Position numbers and translations under genes: made by a program
Notes under the pieces: model-generated
Seen by the model: only the letters and a program-made list of their open reading frames with translations
Told to the model about the DNA's origin: nothing
Databases searched by the model: none
Source: JBBQHX01 sp035306065
GTDB lineage: Bacteria; Gemmatimonadota; Gemmatimonadetes; Gemmatimonadales; Gemmatimonadaceae
Assembly (NCBI GenBank): GCA_035306065.1
Contig: DATGOL010000207.1
Span: 1 to 64,000, forward strand
DNA: 64,000 nucleotides
Reading direction: 5' to 3'
Part shown: in pieces, positions 16,770 to 23,744 of the stretch
How the letters are laid out: each line of letters starts with the position of its first letter
Numbering within the stretch: position 1 is the stretch's first letter

Positions 16770-17734
16770 GCGTTGGATGAGGTGGATGCGGCCCGCTCGG
16801 CGAACCAGTTAAAGGTCTCTGCGAGCCCTGCCTGGAGGGTCGCCTCCGGTGCCCAGCCGAGTTCGAGCAAGGCTTTGTCAATTTTCACTGCGCTGCGCTT
16901 CTGTTCACCCGGGCGGGCAGGCGCGAACTCGATGCCCACTTCCCTGCCCGCTGCCTGCTGCAGGATTTCCGCGAGTCGGGTGACCGAGGTTTCCACCGCG
17001 GTGCCAACGTTCCAGGCGCGTGCGTCCAGCTTGCCGGCCGGTGGAAGCGGACGGGTTGCCGCCTTCACCATTGCCTGCGCCACGTCCTTCACGAACACGT
17101 AGTCCCGCGTTTGCGAACCATCGCCGAACACGGTGAGTGCGGTATTCGTGAGTATGCGATTACAGAAAATGGCTACGACACCAGCTTCGCCGTGCGGATC
17201 CTGCCTGGGCCCGTATACGTTCGCGAAGCGAAGGACACCTGTTTCAAGTCCGTGCAGCCGGCCGTAGTAAGCCAGGTAGTACTCCGCAGCCAGCTTTGCG
17301 ATCCCGTAAGGCGACTCCGGGTCCTTGGCGAACAATTCGTCGTTCGGCGGCGTGACGAAGTCTCCGTACAGGGCACCGCCGGTGGATGCGAAGAGAACGC
17401 GTGGCGGAACGGCTGCAGAGCGGGCGGCTTCGAGCAGGTTGGTGGTGCCCACCACGTTGACCGTGGCGTCGTAGGCCGGATCTGCTACGCTCTTGCGCAC
17501 GTCGATCTGTGCAGCCAGGTGCGCCATCACGTTGAAGCCTCCGCTTCGCACGACGTCGGCGGCCTCGGGACTCGTTATGCTCGCCTCATACAGCTTCACA
17601 CCCGGCGGCAGGTTCGACCTCTTTCCGCTGGACAGGTTGTCGAGAACTTCGACGTCAAAGCCTTCCGCTATCAGCGCCTCGACTACGTGCGAGCCGATAA
17701 ATCCCGCGCCACCCGTTACGAGTGCTCTCGGCAT
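16766..17734 (-). CDS. NAD-dependent UDP-glucose 4-epimerase-like protein
   Basis: 322 aa from ATG 17734, chosen because GGAAGA lies 6 nt upstream; an earlier in-frame start at 17767 lacks this. Extended SDR: GGAGFIGSH dinucleotide site at 8-16, Ser/Thr of STGG, and catalytic YGIAK. The best guess is GalE-type interconversion of UDP-sugars, but substrate cannot be read from sequence. It is the first gene of the tol operon and its stop overlaps tolQ by 4 nt. Confidence 0.85.
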   Translation of the reverse strand: MPRALVTGGAGFIGSHVVEALIAEGFDVEVLDNLSSGKRSNLPPGVKLYEASITSPEAADVVRSGGFNVMAHLAAQIDVRKSVADPAYDATVNVVGTTNLLEAARSAAVPPRVLFASTGGALYGDFVTPPNDELFAKDPESPYGIAKLAAEYYLAYYGRLHGLETGVLRFANVYGPRQDPHGEAGVVAIFCNRILTNTALTVFGDGSQTRDYVFVKDVAQAMVKAATRPLPPAGKLDARAWNVGTAVETSVTRLAEILQQAAGREVGIEFAPARPGEQKRSAVKIDKALLELGWAPEATLQAGLAETFNWFAERAASTSSNA

Positions 17735-18090
17735 CAATTCTTCCGGATGAGGTGAACAGGCTGCCACGCCGGCCGTGTGGCAGGGTGAAGGTGTGGAACA
17801 GCCCGATAATGTAACTGGTGCGGGAGCACGTTTTCAGCTTGATACCGAAGGGAAGCGTGCGGTTGGTCACGCGAATTCACTGCTGCGCGATCATCGCTGT
17901 GAACTGGCGTTGAACGACCGCGGAATGCGGTCGCGTGCGCGGGCTGAATGGCGTCCAGTCCCTGTGTCGCATCCAGGTGATTCAGTATGACGGCCGGGTG
18001 CCGGTTTCGATCACCACCCGCACACATACTGAATCGGCGCCATACCCGTTCGGGTATGGCGCCGATGCTCAGCGTTCCTGGCTGCGGAGG
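17735..18090. other. 356-nt intergenic region upstream of the epimerase-tol operon
   Basis: No coding signal I would trust. It holds a 7-bp inverted repeat at 17761-17783 (CTGCCAC/GTGGCAG), an AT-richer patch with a minus-strand CATTAT near 17805-17812 that could be a -10 box but has no convincing -35, and the long hairpin at 18033-18066. It must contain the promoter of the nine-gene envelope operon unless transcription reads through the hairpin. Confidence 0.6.
18033..18066 (-). terminator. 15-bp perfect hairpin downstream of the secreted unknown
   Basis: ATCGGCGCCATACCC, loop GTTC, then its exact complement. It lies 24 nt after the stop at 18091 on the minus strand. No T-run follows, so it is a terminator by position and stability only. 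Confidence 0.6.
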
Positions 18091-18909
18091 TCAGTTGCCG
18101 CGCGCAGACCGTCTCGCGACCGTGCCCTCGGAGATGGCTCCGTGCTCCATGTTCAGGAGCAACGCGGTTACGCCGTGCGTTCCGCTGCGTACCACGATCG
18201 CCTCACCCAGCTCCTCTTCGGGAAGCGTGACGCCATACCTGGTGTCTTCCTTTGCGGTGCGAACGAGGGTGATTCGATCTCCGGGGGAATAGGTGGTGCC
18301 CTCGAACTGCTCCAGCACCATCCACTGCAGCACACCTGGAAGTGCCGGTGCTCCCGGACGCCAGGCTACGCGCGCTCCGACAGGCTCCGAAACGGGCGAC
18401 GGATTCGGCGTAGCGGGCGGCACGTTCTCCATGCTGAGCAGGTGCTGGCCCACGCGCATCGGGGCGAACTGCTCCACCACGCGAGCAGTGGCTGCCTGTC
18501 CGTCGGCCGCACGCTCGATCCGGACGACGCCGGTGGGAAGCATCACGATGCCGCCGCCGGGAAGGGTTGCCACAGAGTCCACGACCACGAAGCTCATGCC
18601 GAGGCTTGCTCCGCCCGGCGGCACCACGTAGATGCGATCCTGGAACTGAATCTGGTCGGTTTTGGCGAAAGAGGGCGAGTCGAAGTGCCCCGAGGTGCCC
18701 ACGACCTGGCCACGGATCATCGGTCCGGTGGGCGAAAACACGATCGGTGCCGCTCGGAATTCGCCGGGGAGCACGCTGGAAGAGGCAATGGCTCGCTCAC
18801 TTGCGGAAGCCGGCGTGCCCTGAGCCGCACTTGTTGCGGCAGGAACGCTGAGCGCGAGGAGGAGCGCTGGCGCGAGCGTGCGCCACGCAAACGTCGTTCG
18901 ATGAATCAT
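18091..18909 (-). CDS. Secreted protein of unknown function
   Basis: 272 aa from ATG 18909; upstream in-frame codons would bury the signal peptide, though no clear RBS precedes this ATG. A classical Sec signal (about 1-29, ending SAAQ) leads to a periplasmic or exported body of mostly beta-strand character with GDRI- and VPPGG-containing turns and alternating polar/hydrophobic residues. Two similar segments (around 60-110 and 190-240) hint at an internal duplication resembling LysM-adjacent or FlgT-like beta domains, but I cannot name a family. It is monocistronic between the ssb terminator and its own hairpin. Confidence 0.7.
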   Translation of the reverse strand: MIHRTTFAWRTLAPALLLALSVPAATSAAQGTPASASERAIASSSVLPGEFRAAPIVFSPTGPMIRGQVVGTSGHFDSPSFAKTDQIQFQDRIYVVPPGGASLGMSFVVVDSVATLPGGGIVMLPTGVVRIERAADGQAATARVVEQFAPMRVGQHLLSMENVPPATPNPSPVSEPVGARVAWRPGAPALPGVLQWMVLEQFEGTTYSPGDRITLVRTAKEDTRYGVTLPEEELGEAIVVRSGTHGVTALLLNMEHGAISEGTVARRSARGN

Positions 18910-19003
18910 CGGAAGCGCTGGTGAGGGAGATAGGCACTCGACGTGGCCACGACGCGTCGTTTGAGTGACGCGAGCGGTCCACGAACGCATTGATGACGAT
19001 CAA

Positions 19004-19033
19004 GGGGCACCGCGAGTCATTTCGCGGTGCCCC
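19004..19033 (-). terminator. 12-bp hairpin after ssb
   Basis: GGGGCACCGCGA, loop GTCATT, TCGCGGTGCCCC. It begins 71 nt past the ssb stop on the minus strand; only a short TTGATC follows, so it lacks a true U-tract. Confidence 0.65.
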
Positions 19034-19104
19034 CAACCTTCTCTACCGGCCGTGCACCAGGGAACCGCAGAGGTGCCGGGCGGCACCTCCGATGCCACGG
19101 CGGC

Positions 19105-19590
19105 CTAGAACGGCAGGTCGTCGTCCTCGTCCTCGAGCGCTCCCGGGAAGTCTTCGAAGTCGCCGCCACCGTCACCGCCACCGGTCGATGCGCTCCGCGC
19201 CGGAGCCGACCGCGACCGACTCGGCGCCTGATCAGAGTCCCCACCGCTCCTGCCTGAGAGCATGATCAGCTCACGGACATTGATCTCCGTCGAATAGCGC
19301 GTCTGCCCCTCCTTGTCCTGCCACTGGCGGTACTCCACCGATCCCTCCACGTAGAGCTTGTCGCCCTTCTTGACGTAACGCTCCACGATATCGGCCAGCT
19401 GCGAGAACTTGGTGTTCCACACTACACAGCGATGCCACTCTGTCTTCTCCTGCCGGTCGTTCCCCTGCCCCCAGCTGCGGCTGGTTGCGAGCGAGAAGGT
19501 TGCTACACGACCTCCGTTCGAAGTTGAACGAACCTCCGGATCATTACCGAGGTTTCCGATCAACTGAACCTTATTCAAGCTGCGACTCAC
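19105..19590 (-). CDS. ssb: Single-stranded DNA-binding protein
   Basis: 161 aa from GTG 19590, preceded by a full AGGAGG at 5 nt; the longer frame upstream has no RBS. OB-fold domain at residues 1-110 (SLNKVQLIGNLG start, then W- and F-containing strands), a Ser/Gly/Asp-rich linker, and the acidic tip EDEDDDLPF that recruits replication and repair proteins. Binds and protects ssDNA. It lies 122 nt after rimI and so may have its own promoter. Confidence 0.97.
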   Translation of the reverse strand: MSRSLNKVQLIGNLGNDPEVRSTSNGGRVATFSLATSRSWGQGNDRQEKTEWHRCVVWNTKFSQLADIVERYVKKGDKLYVEGSVEYRQWQDKEGQTRYSTEINVRELIMLSGRSGGDSDQAPSRSRSAPARSASTGGGDGGGDFEDFPGALEDEDDDLPF

Positions 19591-19712
19591 GATTGCCTCC
19601 TGTCCTGGTCTCCGACTACGCGGTTGGTCGGACGGGAACGTAACAGGCGCCTCTGCCGGCCGCGGACCCAATCCACTCCCCTCGAATTCTTCCCATGCAC
19701 TCTTTACGCTCC

Positions 19713-20414
19713 TCAGGCGCCTCGAAGCTCGCCATCCTGCGGTGATGCGTCTGTAGCAACTCGCAAATCTGCTGGCACAAGCGATCTCCGAAGCACAATC
19801 GCGTCCTCAGGCGGATTCCGGTAGTAGCCACTCCGCCTGCCAATCTTGCTGAACCTTCTGCTCGCATACAGCCTGCGGGCCGCGGTATTCGATTCGCGAA
19901 CTTCCAGGTATACGGACTCCACACCACGGGCCTGGCTCTCGTGCAGCGCTGAGTCCAGCAGCTTCGCACCAATCCCCAGCCCGCGATACTCGCTGCCTAC
20001 CGCGATGTTCGCAATCTCCGCTTCGTCACCCACCACAATCTCCACTACGTAACCCACCACCTCGTCGTGCAGCTCGGCCACCGCAAACCACACCACGCTT
20101 CGCGCCAACTGTGCCTGAAACGCTTCGGCCGGCCACGGATCGGCGAAGGCTGCTGACTCGATCACTGAAACGGCATCGATGTCAGCCAATGTGGCCAGCC
20201 TGACGACAACCGCGGCCCGAGCCGCCCGCCCGGCATCACCGGTGCCACCGGCATTGCCAGCATCGCCAGCACTACCGACATCAGCATTGCCAGCACTACC
20301 GACGCCAGCATCGCCAGCACTACCGGCACCGCCGGCACTGCGAGCATCACCGGCGTCTCCGCGCGCGTCCCGACGAACATCTGCCACGTCAGGCACCTGC
20401 CAGCGACCGACCAT
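19713..20414 (-). CDS. rimI: RimI-like N-acetyltransferase with low-complexity N-terminal arm
   Basis: 233 aa. ATG 20414 is preceded by GGGAGG at 6 nt, so translation starts inside tsaB (26-nt overlap). Residues about 1-68 are not part of GNAT folds: they are a Gly/Ala/Asp/Ser tract with [SDN]AG triplets. The GNAT domain is at about 70-215, with the acetyl-CoA loop YRGLGIGAKLL and the NTAARRLYxxxGF-type helix. RimI acetylates the N-terminus of ribosomal protein S18, and its gene commonly sits next to tsaB, as here. A GTG at 20387 is an alternative start, but it would still include the repeat tract. Confidence 0.85.
   Translation of the reverse strand: MVGRWQVPDVADVRRDARGDAGDARSAGGAGSAGDAGVGSAGNADVGSAGDAGNAGGTGDAGRAARAAVVVRLATLADIDAVSVIESAAFADPWPAEAFQAQLARSVVWFAVAELHDEVVGYVVEIVVGDEAEIANIAVGSEYRGLGIGAKLLDSALHESQARGVESVYLEVRESNTAARRLYASRRFSKIGRRSGYYRNPPEDAIVLRRSLVPADLRVATDASPQDGELRGA
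20222..20356 (-). repeat. 9-bp-periodic imperfect repeats in rimI
   Basis: The plus strand shows recurring GCATCGCCA, GCACTACCG and GCATTGCCA nonamers, with a few 6-bp interruptions. In the rimI frame these encode collagen-like XAG/GXA triplets. All unit lengths are multiples of three, so the frame is kept. Confidence 0.85.
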
Positions 20415-21144
20415 GTGCAGCCTCCCACCTGGCCTGGGCTTCCGCCACCCTGCCGTAGTATGGCTCCCATGACGCCAGGTCCAGCGGTTCTCCAAGCGCG
20501 CTTCCGACGCATGCACCGAGCGCGCCTGCGCCGGGCCATACGTCACCGTGCGCAGGACCAACAAGGCGTGCACCAAGCGTTTCCGCGATGCGAGGCAGGC
20601 TGTTAGTCGGATGAAGTTCCACAGCACCAGACGCCGCTGCCCGGCCGCCGGCACTCCGTACCAGCAGTGCAAAGCTCTCCCCGCGCATGGCATCCAGCGC
20701 CGCGAGGTAAAGGCCGTCCTCGCCGCCAGCGCCAGCATGCCTGACTGCGCCCTTCGCACCTGTGAGCAGCAGAGATGATACAGCATGCAGAGGCAGCTTC
20801 GCCGCGTGCGCCAGACCCTTTGCAATGGCGGCACCTATCCGGAGCCCCGTAAAGCTGCCCGGTCCCGCTCCGCATGCCACACGTGAAAGCCCGGAAACCT
20901 TTACCCCTGCCAGCAACAGTGCCTCCGTAACCGCAGGCATCAGGCGCTCGGAGTTGCGATCGCGAAGCTGAGCCTCCACTTCGGAAACGAGCGCATTGCC
21001 GTCGAACACGGCCACGCTGCCGAGCGCGGTCGAGGATTCCATGAGCAGCGTGAGGCCGGCTGGAAGTGCGCCGGACCCCGACACGGCACCTGCGTCTGCC
21101 CTTGCCACAGCAGCATCCGAGACATCGCCACGCGGATCAGTCAT
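20389..21144 (-). CDS. tsaB: tRNA t6A biosynthesis protein TsaB
   Basis: 251 aa. An ASKHA-fold paralogue of TsaD: near-N-terminal segment LLMESST, then GAGPGSFTGLRIG, the family hallmark. TsaB scaffolds TsaD and TsaE in making N6-threonylcarbamoyladenosine at tRNA position 37. The first 30 residues are a non-conserved extension, so a later start is possible, though the ATGA overlap with tsaE supports 21144. tsaD is not in this window. Confidence 0.92.
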   Translation of the reverse strand: MTDPRGDVSDAAVARADAGAVSGSGALPAGLTLLMESSTALGSVAVFDGNALVSEVEAQLRDRNSERLMPAVTEALLLAGVKVSGLSRVACGAGPGSFTGLRIGAAIAKGLAHAAKLPLHAVSSLLLTGAKGAVRHAGAGGEDGLYLAALDAMRGESFALLVRSAGGRAAASGAVELHPTNSLPRIAETLGARLVGPAHGDVWPGAGALGACVGSALGEPLDLASWEPYYGRVAEAQARWEAAHGRSLAGA

Positions 21145-21599
21145 CCCGCGAGCAGTACACGGTGGTCCGGATCATCCGGGGCATGTTCCAGAGCAAGCTG
21201 CACGCGATCCGGCGGGAGCATTCCGTCTGCACGCTCCGGCCACTCGATCAGAATCAGTGCGTGCGTCCCCATCAGCTCATCCCAGCCAAGAGATTCCAGT
21301 TCCGCCTGGCGCTCGAGCCTGTACAGGTCCAGATGCAACACGCTGGACCTGGGCGACGAGTACTCATGCACAAGTGCGAAGGTAGGGCTCGTTACCGGCT
21401 CCGTAACTCCGTAGCCGGCACAGATAGCCTGCACGAGGGTGGTTTTGCCGGCACCGAGTTCGCCGGCGATGGTGACCACCAGCGGTGGCCTCGATGCTGC
21501 GCCAAAACGCCTGCCCCACTCGCGAACATCCGATTCATCGAGCAGCAGGCGCCCGCGCGCAGCACCCTCCGGCGCAATCGGATGAGAGGAGTACGGCAT
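21141..21599 (-). CDS. tsaE: tRNA t6A biosynthesis ATPase TsaE
   Basis: 152 aa from ATG 21599, which has GGGAG upstream and lies 4 nt after the uvrB stop; the frame also opens earlier, within uvrB. Walker A GELGAGKTT, then SPTFALVHEY and LDLYRLE, the conserved TsaE blocks. It supplies ATPase-driven cycling to the TsaBD complex. Overlaps tsaB by ATGA. Confidence 0.94.
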   Translation of the reverse strand: MPYSSHPIAPEGAARGRLLLDESDVREWGRRFGAASRPPLVVTIAGELGAGKTTLVQAICAGYGVTEPVTSPTFALVHEYSSPRSSVLHLDLYRLERQAELESLGWDELMGTHALILIEWPERADGMLPPDRVQLALEHAPDDPDHRVLLAG

Positions 21600-21603
21600 A
21601 TCG

Positions 21604-23682
21604 TCAGGCTCCCAGGTCTGCAGCGAGTGACCGCCTTCGCTGTGGTGCACGCTCACCCAGCTTCGCCTTCACCTCGAACACTTCGTCTCGAAGGCGGGCC
21701 GCAGTCTCGAAGTCGAGTGCTGCAGCTGCCTCACGCATTTCCTTCTCCAGCCGCTCCACCAGCGCATTCAGGTTGCTCGCGTCATAGCCGCTGCCGCCCT
21801 CCCGCACTGCGCCCTTGCGCTTCCGGTCGGAACCCTCGTCGTCCCGCTCCTGGCGGGCATCTGCCACACGAGTGATGAAGCGGACTTCCTCCACGCTCTT
21901 CTGCACGCCGGCAGGCACGATGCCGTGCTTCTCGTTATGCGCTGCCTGCAGCTCGCGACGGCGACGGGTCTCCTCCATGGCGCGCTCCATGGACCCGGTT
22001 ATCCGGTCTGCGTAAAAAATGGCACGCCCGCTGACATGTCGCGCCGCACGACCAACCGTCTGGATGAGAGAACGGTCGCTGCGCAGAAAACCCTCCTGGT
22101 CCGCATCCAGAATCGCAACCAGAGAGACCTCCGGCATGTCCAGCCCTTCCCGCAGCAGGTTGATCCCCACCAGCACATCGAAGTCGCCAAGCCGAAGGCC
22201 GCGTACGATTTCCATTCGCTCGATGGCGTCTATGTCAGAGTGCATATACCGAACGCGAACGCCCATCTGCTGCAGGTAGTCCGTGAGGTCTTCAGACATC
22301 CTCTTGGTGAGGGTGGTGACCAGCACCCGCTCACCCTTGCGTTCGCGCAACCGGATCTCGTGCAGCAGATCATCCACCTGGCCACGTACCGGACGCACCT
22401 CGATCTCCGGATCCAGCAGCCCCGTTGGGCGAATCACCTGCTCCACCACAGCGCCTTCCGACAGCTGCAGCTCGAGTTCACCGGGCGTTGCCGACACAGA
22501 CACCAGCCTGGGCACCAGCCCCAGGAACTCATCGAACACCAGCGGACGATTGTCCAGCGCACTCGGCAGGCGAAAACCGTAGTCCACCAGCGTGAGCTTG
22601 CGTGCACGGTCACCGTTGTACATGCCGCGTACCTGCGGAAGCGACACGTGCGACTCGTCCACGAAAACCAGGAAGTCTTCAGGGAAATAATCCAGAAGAC
22701 ATGCAGGACGCTCACCCGGCGCGCGACCCGATATATGCCTCGAGTAATTCTCGATTCCGGCGCACGTGCCGATCTCGAGCATCATCTCGATATCGAAGTT
22801 CGTGCGCGACTCCAGACGTTGCGCCTCCAGCAGCTTGTTCTCGGCCTTGAGCACCTGCAGACGCTCAGCGAGCTCCTCACGAATTGCCTTCACTGCCCTC
22901 ACGAGGGTGGGCCTGGAGGTGATGAAGTGCTTGGCCGGATAGATGGCTGAACGCTGCAACTGGGCGATGGTGTCGCCCGTGAGCGGATCGATTCGGGAGA
23001 TGCGTTCGATTTCATCTCCCCACAGTTCAACCCGCACACCCTGCTCCTCGTACGCGGGCAGGATTTCCACAACATCGCCACGCACCCGGAAGGTGCCGCG
23101 TTCGAACGCGATATCGTTGCGACTGTACTGGATGTTCACCAGCGCCCGCAGGATGTCGTCACGCGCAATCTTCTGGCCCACGTTGAGCGTGAGCATCTGC
23201 TTGCGATACTCGGTTGGGTCGCCGAGTCCGTAGATGGCTGACACCGTGGACACGATGATTACATCCTCGCGCTCCATCAGCGACGAGGTTGCACGCAGGC
23301 GGAGCCGGTCAATGTCCTCGTTGATCGAGGCATCCTTTTCGATGTACGTGTCCGACGCGGGCACGTACGCCTCCGGCTGATAGTAATCGTAGTAGGAGAT
23401 GAAGTATTCCACCGCGTTATGCGGGAAGAAGCTCTTCAGCTCACCGTACAGCTGCGCCGCGAGGGTCTTGTTGTGCGAGAGTATGAGCGCCGGTCGGCCG
23501 ATGTTCTGGATGACATGGGCCATGGTCATCGTCTTGCCGGACCCCGTAACGCCGAGCAGGGTCTGGTGCCTGTCGCCGCGAAGCAGGCCGGCCGTTAGTT
23601 CGGCGATGGCTGCTGGCTGATCGCCCGCCGGCTTGAACGGTGCCCGCAGGTCGAATGGCGTGGACGCTGGAGTGGATGACAT
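21604..23682 (-). CDS. uvrB: Excinuclease ABC subunit B
   Basis: 692 aa, full length. Walker A GVTGSGKT (about 44-51), the damage-probing beta-hairpin with YYDYYQPEAY, helicase motifs DESHV and QTVGRAAR, and a C-terminal UVR motif (about 640-675) for UvrC binding. Acts in nucleotide-excision repair after UvrA hands over the lesion. 62 nt separate it from rel, with a 7-bp hairpin over the rel stop; no recognisable LexA box is seen there. Confidence 0.98.
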   Translation of the reverse strand: MSSTPASTPFDLRAPFKPAGDQPAAIAELTAGLLRGDRHQTLLGVTGSGKTMTMAHVIQNIGRPALILSHNKTLAAQLYGELKSFFPHNAVEYFISYYDYYQPEAYVPASDTYIEKDASINEDIDRLRLRATSSLMEREDVIIVSTVSAIYGLGDPTEYRKQMLTLNVGQKIARDDILRALVNIQYSRNDIAFERGTFRVRGDVVEILPAYEEQGVRVELWGDEIERISRIDPLTGDTIAQLQRSAIYPAKHFITSRPTLVRAVKAIREELAERLQVLKAENKLLEAQRLESRTNFDIEMMLEIGTCAGIENYSRHISGRAPGERPACLLDYFPEDFLVFVDESHVSLPQVRGMYNGDRARKLTLVDYGFRLPSALDNRPLVFDEFLGLVPRLVSVSATPGELELQLSEGAVVEQVIRPTGLLDPEIEVRPVRGQVDDLLHEIRLRERKGERVLVTTLTKRMSEDLTDYLQQMGVRVRYMHSDIDAIERMEIVRGLRLGDFDVLVGINLLREGLDMPEVSLVAILDADQEGFLRSDRSLIQTVGRAARHVSGRAIFYADRITGSMERAMEETRRRRELQAAHNEKHGIVPAGVQKSVEEVRFITRVADARQERDDEGSDRKRKGAVREGGSGYDASNLNALVERLEKEMREAAAALDFETAARLRDEVFEVKAKLGERAPQRRRSLAADLGA

Positions 23683-23744
23683 CAGTCTGAATCTAACTAT
23701 TCGGCTTTTGTTCGGGAAGCGGATGAATAGCCGGACAGGCTCGG

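Noticed and set aside
16766..17734. Horizontal insertion of the epimerase into the tol operon
   Set aside because: No composition change, repeats or mobile-element traces, and the ATGA junction with tolQ looks long-established.
20222..20356. CRISPR or satellite array
   Set aside because: 9-bp coding periodicity inside rimI without spacers.
23683..23744. LexA/SOS box before uvrB
   Set aside because: Looked for palindromic CTG-N10-CAG and GAAC-type boxes; only imperfect partial matches are present.
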